A stretch of 64,000 bases of DNA from Chromohalobacter moromii (GTDB taxonomy: Bacteria; Pseudomonadota; Gammaproteobacteria; Pseudomonadales; Halomonadaceae): assembly GCF_023091865.1 (NCBI RefSeq), contig NZ_JAHXDI010000002.1, positions 62,001 through 126,000 on the forward strand. Reading direction: 5' to 3'. Under the pieces are notes generated by a model. It saw only the letters and a list, made by a program, of their open reading frames with translations, had not been told where the DNA came from and did not search any database. Positions 30,364-38,816 of this stretch are shown here, in pieces. Numbering within the stretch: position 1 is the first letter of the stretch; the number at the start of each line of letters is the position of its first letter. The position numbers and the translations under genes are program-made.

Positions 30364-31827
30364 ATGAACGATCATCTTCTGCAACTCTCTCCCGAACCGC
30401 TGTGGCGTCATTTTCGTACGCTGTGCAATACGCCGCGCCCCTCCGGTCATGAACAGCGCCTGGTCGAGACGCTCACAGCCTGGGCCGACGAGCGTGGGCT
30501 GGCGCACGAGCGCGATGCTGCCGGTAATCTCAAGCTTTCCAAACCGGCCTCGCCGGGGTGCGAGGCGCTTCCCGGTGTCATCCTGCAAGGGCATCTGGAC
30601 ATGGTCGCCCAGGCCAACGCCGATCATCCGCATGATTTTACCCGCGATGCGCTCGACACCTACGTCGAGGACGGCTGGCTGCATGCTCGCGAGACTACCT
30701 TGGGTGCCGATAACGGCATGGGCGTGGCCGCCGCGTTGGCGATTCTTGAGGACGACTCCCTGCGCCACGGTCCGCTCGAGGCGTTGTTTACGCTGGAGGA
30801 AGAAGCTTCCATGCGCGGCGCGCTGGAACTCGACGAAGGCTGGCTGCAAGGGCGCTATCTGCTCAACCTCGATTCCGAGGATCGCGGCCAGGTCTATATC
30901 GGCTGCGCCGGCGGGGCCGATGTGGTCGTTGGCGCGCGACTGCCCACGCGAGATCTCGGCGAGGACGAAATCGTGCGTCGTGTCGCCCTGACCGGGCTGG
31001 TGGGCGGCCACTCGGGTATCGATATCCACAAAGGGCGAGGCAATGCCAATCGCTTGCTGGTACGGGTGCTGCGCGCCTTGGAGCCGTTCGGTGCCTGTCT
31101 CGTCGCCTATCATGGCGGTACGCTGCGCAATGCATTGCCGCGCGAGGCCTTTGCCAGCATCGCGCTGCCCGCCGACGAAGAGCAAGCGGTCACGCAGCGG
31201 CTGGTCGAACTCCAGGCCGAGCTTGCCAGCGAGCTGGCGGGAATCGACGAAGACGTGCAACTCGCCCTCGAGCCGGCGGAGTCCGATGCGCCCCTCACCG
31301 AGGCTGCCAATCGCCTGTTGATCGCGGCCCTGCATGTAGCGCCGTGCGGTGTCGAGCGTATGAGCGTTGAAGTACCGGGCGTGGTGGAAACCTCCAACAA
31401 CCTGGGTGTGGTCAAGCTCGAGGCCGGACGCTTTCATCTCTGCGCCCTGGTACGCTCGTTACGCGATAGCGCCACGCAGGATCTCGCCGACCGCTTTCGT
31501 GCGTTGTTCTCATTGATCGGTGCCGAGACGCGAGTCGAGAATGCCTACCCCGGCTGGACGCCGGATCCCGAGAGCACGCTGCTGGCGCGATTCCGTCGTC
31601 TGCATCTCGAGCAGACCGGCGTCGACCCCGACGTGAAGGTCATCCACGCCGGACTGGAATGCGGCATTCTCGGCGGCAAGTACCCGCACCTGGAGATGAT
31701 TTCCTTCGGCCCTTTGATCCGTGGCGCTCACTCGCCGGCGGAACGCGTCGAACTCGATTCCGTGGGCGAGTTCTGGCAAGTGCTACGCGCCGTCATCGAA
31801 GACTTGGCTACGGCGCGAGCGGCGTGA
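30364..31827 (+). CDS. pepD: Aminoacyl-histidine dipeptidase (M20C, PepD)
   Basis: This cytosolic zinc dipeptidase (487 aa; E. coli PepD is 485) cleaves Xaa-His dipeptides. Metal and catalytic motifs are LQGHLDMV near residue 75, DNGMGVAAALA, and the general-base region LEEEASMRGALEL near 143-155, then NLDSEDRGQ. The ATG at 30364 has AGGAA 9 bases upstream; the open frame extends to 30304 without a good site. It converges with the APP1-type gene, leaving a single base between their stop codons. Confidence 0.94.
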   Translation: MNDHLLQLSPEPLWRHFRTLCNTPRPSGHEQRLVETLTAWADERGLAHERDAAGNLKLSKPASPGCEALPGVILQGHLDMVAQANADHPHDFTRDALDTYVEDGWLHARETTLGADNGMGVAAALAILEDDSLRHGPLEALFTLEEEASMRGALELDEGWLQGRYLLNLDSEDRGQVYIGCAGGADVVVGARLPTRDLGEDEIVRRVALTGLVGGHSGIDIHKGRGNANRLLVRVLRALEPFGACLVAYHGGTLRNALPREAFASIALPADEEQAVTQRLVELQAELASELAGIDEDVQLALEPAESDAPLTEAANRLLIAALHVAPCGVERMSVEVPGVVETSNNLGVVKLEAGRFHLCALVRSLRDSATQDLADRFRALFSLIGAETRVENAYPGWTPDPESTLLARFRRLHLEQTGVDPDVKVIHAGLECGILGGKYPHLEMISFGPLIRGAHSPAERVELDSVGEFWQVLRAVIEDLATARAA

Positions 31828-31828
31828 G

Positions 31829-33016
31829 TCAGCGCGACGCCTGACGCACCGCTTCCAGCCCCGTCTCGGAGATATAGCCTCGGTCGCGCGCATGCGCGGC
31901 CATGGCAGCACTGTCATCGCTCAGCAGTAATTCGCAGTCGGTATGTTCGATCTCCTCGCGCAGCCGGGCGATGGCCGCTTCGCGATCGGGCTTGCGGTCG
32001 ACGCGGCGAATGTAGATCGTCTTCACGCGGTCCGGGTTTTCCTTGACGATGCGTGTGTAGATTTCCGGGTCGTGCTGACCGCTGTCACCGATCAGCACGC
32101 AGGGCAGCGTGTCGAACAGCGTGAGCATCTGGGTGATCAAGTCGTACTTGTGGTCTTCGGCGCGGCGTGGCCAGGGATGACGCCAGGAAATCCCCCATTC
32201 GCGCAGGAACAGGATCGGTCCGACGGGAATGTGATTGAGCTGGAAGAACGCCTCGAGCACCTCGTAGATGCTCCACGGGCCGCGCGATACATAGAGGATC
32301 GGTCGCCGTAAGTCGCCCGCCGTGCCCGCGTGCAGGGCTTGATAAAGCTCGGCAACACCGGGAAAGGCGGTGCGTCGATGCGCCTTCTCGACGAATAGGC
32401 GATACAGCATGCGCAGCTTGTCGGCGACGCCGGTGTACATCACCGTGTCGTCGATGTCGCTGATCACCATCAGGTCGGTATGCGGTGGCGGAATATAGAC
32501 ATCGGCGCGCGATAGAACGTTGTCGCGGTCGGCCGTGATGACCTCGAGTTCGGCGCGATGCCATGAAACGTGCTCGTCGAGCGGAATGTCGAGCGGCAGG
32601 CGGACATCGAAATAGCCGTCGTGGTCGGTGGTGACGGTGGCGCTATTGTCGCCCAGACGAATGCGCACCTCGGCGTCGGCAAAGCCGCGTCGCGCTAGGC
32701 GTCGGGTTACGTCCGCGGCGTCGCGTAGCGCCCCGCGTCTAGGGATGACGCGCGCCAGCCCCACCTGACGGAAGACGCGCCCCATCAGGAACACCTCGCG
32801 ATGCGTGCCGTAACCACGGTAGGGATGGACGACCGGTCCGCCCCGGCCGCTATCCGACTTCATCGGCCGCGCGAAGATCCGTAACAGGCTCTTGAGGGCG
32901 AAATGCAGGCGCCGTGAAGGCATTCGAATGCCGCGTCGCGGGCCCGCGCGCTCGTCGGTACGCAAAACGTCCGCCCCACGCGAGGCGGACGTCGATTGTG
33001 GTCGGTGAGGAGCCAT
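31829..33016 (-). CDS. APP1-domain (DUF2183) putative phosphatidate phosphatase
   Basis: The protein (395 aa) has the DUF2183/APP1 catalytic domain. The haloacid-dehalogenase-type motif DIDDT (near residue 185) is preceded by a hydrophobic strand and followed by FPGVAELYQAL, YVSRGPWSIYEVL and LIGDSGQHDPEIY. The region before it (RGFADAEVRIRLGD, TVTTDHDGYFDVRL) resembles a beta-sandwich. Yeast App1 is a phosphatidate phosphatase; the bacterial substrate is not established. Its ATG overlaps the stop of the upstream DJ-1/PfpI gene (ATGA), so it is probably translated by coupling. An inner Met (MPSRRLHF) is a possible alternative start. Confidence 0.85.
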   Translation of the reverse strand: MAPHRPQSTSASRGADVLRTDERAGPRRGIRMPSRRLHFALKSLLRIFARPMKSDSGRGGPVVHPYRGYGTHREVFLMGRVFRQVGLARVIPRRGALRDAADVTRRLARRGFADAEVRIRLGDNSATVTTDHDGYFDVRLPLDIPLDEHVSWHRAELEVITADRDNVLSRADVYIPPPHTDLMVISDIDDTVMYTGVADKLRMLYRLFVEKAHRRTAFPGVAELYQALHAGTAGDLRRPILYVSRGPWSIYEVLEAFFQLNHIPVGPILFLREWGISWRHPWPRRAEDHKYDLITQMLTLFDTLPCVLIGDSGQHDPEIYTRIVKENPDRVKTIYIRRVDRKPDREAAIARLREEIEHTDCELLLSDDSAAMAAHARDRGYISETGLEAVRQASR

Positions 33017-33579
33017 CAGGCGTGTTGTCCGCTATGGCGACCTTCGGCCAGCTCCTCGATCAGTTTGGCGTTGAAGGCGTCCATGTCCTTGGGCGTGCGG
33101 CTGGTGACCAAGCCGTTATCGACGACGACCGGCTCGTCGACCCAGTGGGCGCCAGCGTTCTTGAGATCTTGCCCCACGGATGCGACCGAGGTCATCTTGC
33201 GTCCGTCGACAACACCGGCGTTGATCAGGATCCACGGCGCATGGCAGATCGCAGCCACTGGCTTGCCCGCCTCGAAGAAGCCACGCACGAAGGCGAGCGC
33301 TTTTTCGTTGAGGCGCAATTCGTCGGGGTTGAAGAGCCCGCCGGGTAGCACCAGCGCGTGATAATCGGTGACGTCGACATCGCTCAATGCCTTGTCGGCC
33401 TCGTAGGTGTCGCCCCAGTCGGTTTCGGCCCAGGCACGGATACCTTTGCCTTCGGGAGAGACGACCTGCACCTCGACGCCCTGACTTTTCAGAGCGGCAC
33501 GCGGCGCGGAAAGCTCGGATTCCTCGAACCCATCGGTGGCGAGGATGGCGACACGTTTACCTGACTGTGCTTGACTCAT
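33016..33579 (-). CDS. DJ-1/PfpI family protein (YhbO/YajL-like)
   Basis: A class-I glutamine-amidotransferase-like protein (186 aa) of the PfpI type. The nucleophile elbow is AICHAPW with Cys112, and the conserved acidic residue is in DGFEESEL (16-23). E. coli YhbO of this group is a stress protein, proposed to repair glyoxal-type protein and nucleotide damage; that activity is debated. I start at ATG 33579 because of a strong AGGAGGT site; the frame continues upstream to 33606. It is the first gene of a two-gene unit with the APP1-type phosphatase. Confidence 0.9.
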   Translation of the reverse strand: MSQAQSGKRVAILATDGFEESELSAPRAALKSQGVEVQVVSPEGKGIRAWAETDWGDTYEADKALSDVDVTDYHALVLPGGLFNPDELRLNEKALAFVRGFFEAGKPVAAICHAPWILINAGVVDGRKMTSVASVGQDLKNAGAHWVDEPVVVDNGLVTSRTPKDMDAFNAKLIEELAEGRHSGQHA

Positions 33580-33739
33580 CGTGACCTCCTGGTCGTGATG
33601 CTTCATGGATGACAGCAGCCGCTACCGGGCGATCCTAGTCCGGTATCAGGCGGCTTCACTAATTGATTTTGGGTCATTGGCGCAGGACTTCAAGCCCCGG
33701 GCGCTTGCGTCGCGACGCGCAGTGGGGGAAGGTGGCGCG

Positions 33740-33764
33740 CGAAGTGTTTAATCGAAGTGTTAAT
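33740..33764. repeat. Imperfect 12-13 bp tandem repeat upstream of rmuC
   Basis: CGAAGTGTTTAAT (33740-33752) is followed immediately by CGAAGTGTTAAT (33753-33764), in the divergent region between the DJ-1/PfpI gene and rmuC, 55-80 bases upstream of the rmuC start. Confidence 0.7.
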
Positions 33765-33818
33765 CGCGAGTTTCATTGAAGGTTTCAAGCGAAAATCTCC
33801 CATCGCCGGTATCCGCAC

Positions 33819-35297
33819 ATGTCCAGCACGTTTCCTGCCGTTTATCTCCTTGCCCTTGCGGTCGTCCTGGCGCTCGCCACGCTGATGCTTGGCGTGGCAT
33901 GGCGGCGTGAACGCACACGCCGTGCGGCGACCGAGCACGAGGCCGAACGTGCACAGCGTCACTATGACGAGGTCGATGAGACACGTGCCCGGCTGGAGCG
34001 CGAGCTGGCCCAGAGCGATGCTCAACTGGACGCCGTGCGCGAGCAGAGCCTCGAGACCCAGCGCCTGCTGGGGCAACGCGAACGCGATCTCGACGAGCGT
34101 CAGGAACGACTCGCGGCGCTACGCGAACGGTATGGTCGCTTGGAAACGCAACTCGAGCAGGAGCGCTCCCATCATGCCGAGAAGCTTGCCCTGCTCGAGG
34201 AGGCGCGGACACGTCTCACCCAGGACTTCGAGGCGTTGGCAGGGCGGATCTTCGAGGAACGACAGCAAACGTTCAATACCCAGAGCCGCGAGAATCTCGA
34301 GGCCATGCTGGCGCCATTTCGCGAGCAGGTCGGCGACTTCCGGGCGCGACTGGAGGAAATCCATGGTCAGTCGCTGCGCGAGCGCTCGACTCTCAAGACG
34401 CAGATCGAGCATCTGTCCACGCTGAATCGTCAGATCACCGAGGAAGCCGCCAACCTGACGCGGGCGCTCAAGGGCGACAAGAAGATGCAGGGCGATTGGG
34501 GCGAGGTGATACTCGAATCGGTGCTCGAACGCTCGGGACTGCGCCGCGACATCGAATACAAGCGCGAGGTATCGGTAGAAGGCGAGTCGGGGCGTCAGCG
34601 TCCCGACGCGGTCATCTACCTGCCCGACAATCGGCACTTAATCGTCGATGCCAAGGTCTCGCTCAACGCCTACGTGCGCTATGTCAACGCCGAGGACGAC
34701 GCTACGCGCGCGCAGGCATTGAAGGCACATGTTCAGGCGGTGCGCGCGCATATCGACGCGCTCTCAGGACGCGATTACCCGCGCTTGCCGGGGCTCAACT
34801 CACCGGATTTCGTGTTCCTTTTCATGCCCGTCGAACCTGCGTTCGCGGTGGCCTTCCAGCATGATGAAACGCTTTTCCAGGATGCCTTCTCGCGCGACAT
34901 CGTCGTGGTCACGCCGACCACGCTGCTGGCGAGCCTGAGAACCGTGGCTAGCCTCTGGACGTTGGAGCGCCAGAACGATAACGCGCGCGTCATCGCCGCA
35001 CGGGCGGGCAAGTTACTGGACAAGTTTCGTGGCTTCGTGGATAGCCTCGAGGACGTTGGCCGCCATCTGGAGCGTGCCGACGGTAGCTACCGCCAGGCGA
35101 TGGGGCGGCTTTCAACGGGGCAGGGGAGCTTGGTCAGCCAAGCGTTGATGCTCAAGCGCCTTGGCGTGCGCATGAAGCGTGACCTGCCAACGCATCTGAC
35201 CGAGCAGGTGGACGCCGAAGAACTGGACGACATGGCGGACGACGAGCCCGATGCCGCAGAGAGCGCTCCCGATGACGAGGCGCGCGGGGAGCCCTAA
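33819..35297 (+). CDS. rmuC: DNA recombination protein RmuC
   Basis: RmuC-family protein (492 aa). It starts with one membrane anchor (about residues 6-26), then a long charged coiled coil to about residue 210, rich in Glu, Arg and Leu. The RmuC nuclease-like core follows, with GDWGEVILESVLERSGL, PDAVIYLPD and HLIVDAKVSLNAYVRY. The C-terminal tail is very acidic. In E. coli, rmuC mutants change the rate of inversion at short repeats; the PD-(D/E)XK-like core suggests a nuclease. A terminator shared with convergent dps follows. Confidence 0.94.
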   Translation: MSSTFPAVYLLALAVVLALATLMLGVAWRRERTRRAATEHEAERAQRHYDEVDETRARLERELAQSDAQLDAVREQSLETQRLLGQRERDLDERQERLAALRERYGRLETQLEQERSHHAEKLALLEEARTRLTQDFEALAGRIFEERQQTFNTQSRENLEAMLAPFREQVGDFRARLEEIHGQSLRERSTLKTQIEHLSTLNRQITEEAANLTRALKGDKKMQGDWGEVILESVLERSGLRRDIEYKREVSVEGESGRQRPDAVIYLPDNRHLIVDAKVSLNAYVRYVNAEDDATRAQALKAHVQAVRAHIDALSGRDYPRLPGLNSPDFVFLFMPVEPAFAVAFQHDETLFQDAFSRDIVVVTPTTLLASLRTVASLWTLERQNDNARVIAARAGKLLDKFRGFVDSLEDVGRHLERADGSYRQAMGRLSTGQGSLVSQALMLKRLGVRMKRDLPTHLTEQVDAEELDDMADDEPDAAESAPDDEARGEP

Positions 35298-35299
35298 CG

Positions 35300-35330
35300 A
35301 CACCGCCCGGCACAAGGCCGGGCGGTGTTA
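35300..35330. terminator. Terminator between rmuC and dps
   Basis: ACACCGCCCGG (35300-35310) and CCGGGCGGTGT (35318-35328) form an 11-bp stem just after the rmuC stop, between convergent genes. Confidence 0.75.
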
Positions 35331-35354
35331 TCGGACGGAGCGACTCGGTGGGAA

Positions 35355-35828
35355 TCAGCCCAGATAGGCGCTGAGCATCCACACGGTCTTTTCCTGCTCG
35401 CGGATGTAGTCGCTCATCTGCGAGGCGGTGCCTTCGTCGTCGGCATCGGCGGCCATGGAATTGAGCTCGCGCTGCAGTTCGAGCAGTGCCTGATACCCTT
35501 GCACTAGCCCGCGTACGCATTCGGTGCCTTCGTGCACGTGCGTATCTTCCTGAATGCGCGAGATCTTGGTGTAATCGCTGTAGGCATGCAGCGGCTCATG
35601 ACCCAGGGTGAGGATACGCTCGGCGACTTCGTCGACCTTGGCCAGCAGGTCGGTGTAGATTTCCTCGAACTTGGTGTGCAGTTCGAAGAAATGCGGGCCT
35701 TTCACGTTCCAGTGGTAGCCGCGCGCGTTCATGTAGAAGATCTGGTAGTTGGCCAGCAGTTCGTTGAGCTTCTCGGCCAGTTGATTGGCGCTGCTGGTAT
35801 GCAAACCGATGGCATTGATGTCGGACAT
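35355..35828 (-). CDS. dps: Dps-family ferritin-like DNA-protection protein
   Basis: A 157-residue ferritin-like protein. The Dps ferroxidase signature is visible as GYHWNVKGPHFFELH followed by FEEIYTDLLAKVDEVAERI, in the right spacing for the inter-subunit iron site. Dps dodecamers oxidise ferrous iron with peroxide, store it and can coat DNA in stress. The inner ATG (35828), with a GAGGGAG site, is preferred over 35885. The N-terminus has no lysine-rich tail, so DNA binding is uncertain. Confidence 0.93.
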   Translation of the reverse strand: MSDINAIGLHTSSANQLAEKLNELLANYQIFYMNARGYHWNVKGPHFFELHTKFEEIYTDLLAKVDEVAERILTLGHEPLHAYSDYTKISRIQEDTHVHEGTECVRGLVQGYQALLELQRELNSMAADADDEGTASQMSDYIREQEKTVWMLSAYLG

Positions 35829-36022
35829 GAAAGCACTCCCTCGTAAAGCGATGGACTGAACGTCGTCAGTGGTCAAAATCGTCACTGAGCCCAGTCTAGA
35901 GCGTCATTTGTGGATTGGGTAACGAATCTTTCCCATCGACGATATAGCGTCTGTATATGAAATGCCCATGACGCAGTGGTTTTTCAAGGGCGAAGGGTGC
36001 GGCATTGTGTCTGGCCCGGCGA

Positions 36023-37171
36023 TTAGCGTGGCGCCTGCCGGCCGGCAAGCTGCCACACACGCAGGAGGCTCTCGGCACGGTCGGCGAGCAGCTCGGCGGT
36101 GCGTTCTAGAGCTTCCGGCAAGGCCAAGGGGCCATCGGCCAGCGCGAAGGCTGCCTCGATACCTTCGTCGTGCACGGCCCGCCAGCCATCCCCCAAGCGC
36201 CCGGCGAGTGCGAGCGTGGGCACGCCGTATTGTCGCGCGCGCCGGGCGATGCCGACCGGCGTCTTGCCGGCAAGGCTTTGGCCATCGAGCTGGCCTTCGC
36301 CGGTGATGACCAGGTCGGCCCCTTCCAGCAGGCGGTCGAAGTCGACCTGGTTCATGACCAGCTCGATGCCGGGCTGCAGTCGCGCACCCAGAAAAGCGGC
36401 GGCTGCGAACCCCATGCCGCCGGCCGCGCCGGCACCCGGTAGCGTGCGGTGATCTGTGCCGAGGGCGTTGGCGACGTGGTCGGCGAAATGGGCCAAGGCC
36501 GCGTCGAGCTGTGTGACATCCGTCGGCGTAGCGCCCTTCTGCGGTCCGAAGATCGCGCTGGCTCCGCGCTCGCCGAGCAAGGGGTTATCGACGTCCACGG
36601 CGGTGTCCACCTTGAGCGTCGCCAGGCGCGGGTCCAGGTCGCTCAGATCGAGTTCGGTCAGCCGTGCCAGTGCCGCACCGCCGGGCGGCAGCGGCTGGCC
36701 CTCGGCATCGAGCAGTCGCGCGCCCAGCGCTGCGAGCATTCCCGCACCGGCATCGTTGGTGGCGCTGCCGCCCAGGGTGAGAATCAAACGCTTGGCTCCA
36801 GCATTGAGCGCATCGCGAATCAGCTCGCCGACGCCAAGGGTGGTGCTGTGCAGCGCGGTGCGCTCGGCGTCGGCGAGCGCTTGCAAGCCGCTGGCCTCGG
36901 CGAGCTCGACGTAGGCCGTGGCACTCGCAGCGTGCCATCCCCAACTGGCGCTGATGGGGCGCCCCAGGGCGTCGTGGACCTCGGTGACGCGGCGCTCGGC
37001 TCCCGTGGCGGCCAGCAAGGCATCCAACGTGCCTTCGCCGCCGTCCCCCATCGGGCATTGGATCAACTGTGCTTGGGGAAGGATGCGGGCGCAGCCTGCG
37101 GCGATGGCGACAGTGGCCTCGCGGGCCGAAAGGGCATCCTTGTAGCTATCCGGGGCGATGACGATCTTCAT
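36023..37171 (-). CDS. Glycerate kinase (GlxK/GarK family)
   Basis: The enzyme (382 aa) phosphorylates D-glycerate, most likely to 2-phosphoglycerate as in the GarK/GlxK type-I family, feeding glycolysis. Motifs are the start MKIVIAPDSYKDALSA, MGDGGEGT near 41-48, LGGSATNDAGAGM and DLVITGEGQLDGQS. ATG 37171 is chosen; the frame is open far upstream but non-conserved. No glyoxylate, tartronate or glucarate genes lie nearby, so the source of glycerate is not shown. An inverted repeat lies 54-74 bases upstream. Confidence 0.93.
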   Translation of the reverse strand: MKIVIAPDSYKDALSAREATVAIAAGCARILPQAQLIQCPMGDGGEGTLDALLAATGAERRVTEVHDALGRPISASWGWHAASATAYVELAEASGLQALADAERTALHSTTLGVGELIRDALNAGAKRLILTLGGSATNDAGAGMLAALGARLLDAEGQPLPPGGAALARLTELDLSDLDPRLATLKVDTAVDVDNPLLGERGASAIFGPQKGATPTDVTQLDAALAHFADHVANALGTDHRTLPGAGAAGGMGFAAAAFLGARLQPGIELVMNQVDFDRLLEGADLVITGEGQLDGQSLAGKTPVGIARRARQYGVPTLALAGRLGDGWRAVHDEGIEAAFALADGPLALPEALERTAELLADRAESLLRVWQLAGRQAPR

Positions 37172-37224
37172 GGGCGAGCCTCTTGCATGATCCAAACCCG
37201 AGGACGGGGCGTCGTGGTCGAATT

Positions 37225-37245
37225 GCCAGCCTAACGCATGCTGGC
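37225..37245. promoter_or_regulatory. Inverted repeat upstream of the glycerate kinase gene
   Basis: GCCAGC (37225-37230) and GCTGGC (37240-37245) with a 9-base spacer, 54 bases upstream of the kinase ATG in a 227-base divergent region shared with the lipoprotein genes. It may be an operator; evidence is weak. Confidence 0.3.
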
Positions 37246-37398
37246 GCCAGGCGGGAGACGCAGGGCATGCCACGCTGACGGAACCGTGGCACTCGACTAC
37301 GCTCTCAACGAGGTGCCCGTGCGGCGGGAACAGTGAGGCGAGACGCACGATTTCACTCGCCGCTGCCGAGTGGCCTTTTCCTTTCAGGCGAGAACGCG

Positions 37399-37941
37399 AT
37401 GATGAAACCTCTTTTGCTGGTAGTGGCATTGGGGCTCGGCGGTTGTCAGAGCCTGGCTTCTTACGATCCGCTGGGCCGCGATGTGGCCTCGCCGCTGCCC
37501 GAGGCGTGCCAGTGGGCGGCCGAGGGCGACGCCAAGGCACGGGTAAGGGCTGTAGCCGATGCCTTGGAGGCACAGGGGTATCGTATCGAACAGACCGAGG
37601 TTGCGCTGGGATTGGTGAGTGCCGAGCGAGCCCAGGCGCAGCCGGGGCTCGGCGCCGTGGATCGCCCACCCTGGGGACGCAGCGGTTTCTGGGGATACTA
37701 TGGCATGGGTAGTCGCCATGGCTATTCGCTGGGGTATTCCCAGCGCTTTGGCGGTGATCCGGTACGCCTGCAACGCGTCTCGGTGGTCGCCGTCGAGAAT
37801 ATCGTACGGGTGACACGCGATTCGCGCGTGGTCGATGTCGACGGATATCTGATCGATGCGCGTCCGGACAACAGCGCGGCGTTCTGCGCCGCTTTACACG
37901 ATGACATCGACGCACGCATGCGCGAGGAGAGCACATCATGA
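37399..37941 (+). CDS. Predicted outer-membrane lipoprotein, first of a paralogous pair
   Basis: A 180-residue lipoprotein: MMKPLLLVVALGLGGC is a lipoprotein signal with the lipobox LGGC, and Gln-Ser after the cysteine suggests outer-membrane sorting. A helix-strand unit follows (ALEAQGYRIEQTEVALGLVSAER), then a Gly/Tyr-rich loop and RVSVVAVENIVRVTRDSRVVD. The same fold pattern appears in the next gene. The frame is open from 37333, but ATG 37399 gives the signal peptide. The stop overlaps the next ATG by 4 bases. I do not recognise a function. Confidence 0.8.
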   Translation: MMKPLLLVVALGLGGCQSLASYDPLGRDVASPLPEACQWAAEGDAKARVRAVADALEAQGYRIEQTEVALGLVSAERAQAQPGLGAVDRPPWGRSGFWGYYGMGSRHGYSLGYSQRFGGDPVRLQRVSVVAVENIVRVTRDSRVVDVDGYLIDARPDNSAAFCAALHDDIDARMREESTS

Positions 37942-38309
37942 GTCGGCTGCTGGGCGTATTGCTGGTGGCATCGTTCGTGGTATTGAGCGTGGGCGGATGC
38001 GCGACCACATCGGCGGCGCCGCAGACCCGAACATTGGTCGTGGAGGCCGAGCCGTCGACCGCGTTGGAAGCGGGGGTGGCGATGCTCACGGCACGCGGCT
38101 TCGTGATTCGTCGCGCCGATGTCGACCTGGGCGATGTCGAGGCCGTGCTGGCCGCGCGCCCCACGCTTGAGGTGCGCTACCGGCTCGAGGCGGCCGAGCA
38201 GGGCACGCGCGTCACGCTGTCGGGGCGGCGTGGCGGCCAGCCGGTGCCACCTTATGTGTTCGATACGCTTTTGATCGATGTGCAGGAGCGGCTCGGCGAG
38301 CTGCCCTAA
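37938..38309 (+). CDS. Predicted lipoprotein, second of a paralogous pair
   Basis: A 123-residue lipoprotein with signal sequence and lipobox VGGC. The mature part (MLTARGFVIRRADVDLGDVEAVLAAR, then RYRLEAAEQGTRVTLSGRR, then a terminal helix) follows the order of secondary structure of the upstream lipoprotein: helix, RGY/F strand, L-G turn, conserved R/A/E end. I take them as diverged duplicates. The ATG overlaps the previous stop (ATGA). Function unknown; a small periplasmic alpha/beta sensor or envelope-assembly role is only a guess. Confidence 0.78.
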   Translation: MSRLLGVLLVASFVVLSVGGCATTSAAPQTRTLVVEAEPSTALEAGVAMLTARGFVIRRADVDLGDVEAVLAARPTLEVRYRLEAAEQGTRVTLSGRRGGQPVPPYVFDTLLIDVQERLGELP

Positions 38310-38355
38310 GTCCTGCGAAAACTGCCTGCGTTCGCCGACTTTTCGCAAGGACTTA
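38307..38355. terminator. Long hairpin between convergent lipoprotein and HIT genes
   Basis: TAAGTCCT-GCGAAAA (38307-38321) pairs with TTTTCGC-A-AGGACTTA (38340-38355) with one bulged A. It includes the lipoprotein stop codon. There is no T-tract on either side, so it may be a bidirectional terminator, an mRNA-stabilising hairpin or a copy of a dispersed repeat. Confidence 0.55.
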
Positions 38356-38364
38356 GTATCACGC

Positions 38365-38775
38365 CTATGGCGCCAACAGATCGCGCAGTGTCGTCAGGTG
38401 GGTTTTGAGCGTCGCGTCGTCATACGGCTGCGGCGTGCCCTGGCCCCACACAGGCCCCGGCCAGGCTGCGTCGTTCTGGTGGCGGACGATGACATGCAGG
38501 TGTAACTGCGCGACCTGATTGCCGAGCGTCGCCAGATTGAGCTTGTTGCCGTCATGGTGCGCCATCAAGCGGCGTCCCACCTCGGTGGCTTCCTGCCACA
38601 TCGTGGCCTGATCGTCGGCGGAGAGCTCATAGACTTCGCTAATATCGTTGCGACGGGGTATCAGCACTAGCCAGGAATAGCGCGCGTCGTCATTCAGGCG
38701 CACCTGGCACAGAGAAAGATCGGCGACATAATGCGAGTCGGCCGCCAAGCGTGGATGCAGGATAAAATCGGTCAT
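38365..38775 (-). CDS. HIT-domain protein
   Basis: A histidine-triad-superfamily protein (136 aa) with the strand YSWLVLIPRRNDISE and the active-site region VAQLHLHVIVRH. The triad reads Q-L-H-L-H (Gln90, His92, His94), so the first His of HxHxH is Gln while the nucleophilic His is kept. HIT proteins hydrolyse or transfer nucleotides (Ap4A, AMP-lysine and similar); the substrate here is unknown. It is monocistronic and divergent from the entericidin genes. Confidence 0.85.
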   Translation of the reverse strand: MTDFILHPRLAADSHYVADLSLCQVRLNDDARYSWLVLIPRRNDISEVYELSADDQATMWQEATEVGRRLMAHHDGNKLNLATLGNQVAQLHLHVIVRHQNDAAWPGPVWGQGTPQPYDDATLKTHLTTLRDLLAP

Positions 38776-38816
38776 GCGAGCGCTCCTGAAAATCGTCGTA
38801 AAGTGGGCTGGCTATG

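Noticed and set aside
30310-31437. Antisense frame opposite pepD
   Set aside because: No family features; PepD on the plus strand is complete with its metal-binding motifs.
37225-37245. GCCAGC/GCTGGC repeat as a sugar-diacid regulator site for glycerate kinase
   Set aside because: The arms are short and GC-rich and match no known box; kept only as a low-confidence site.
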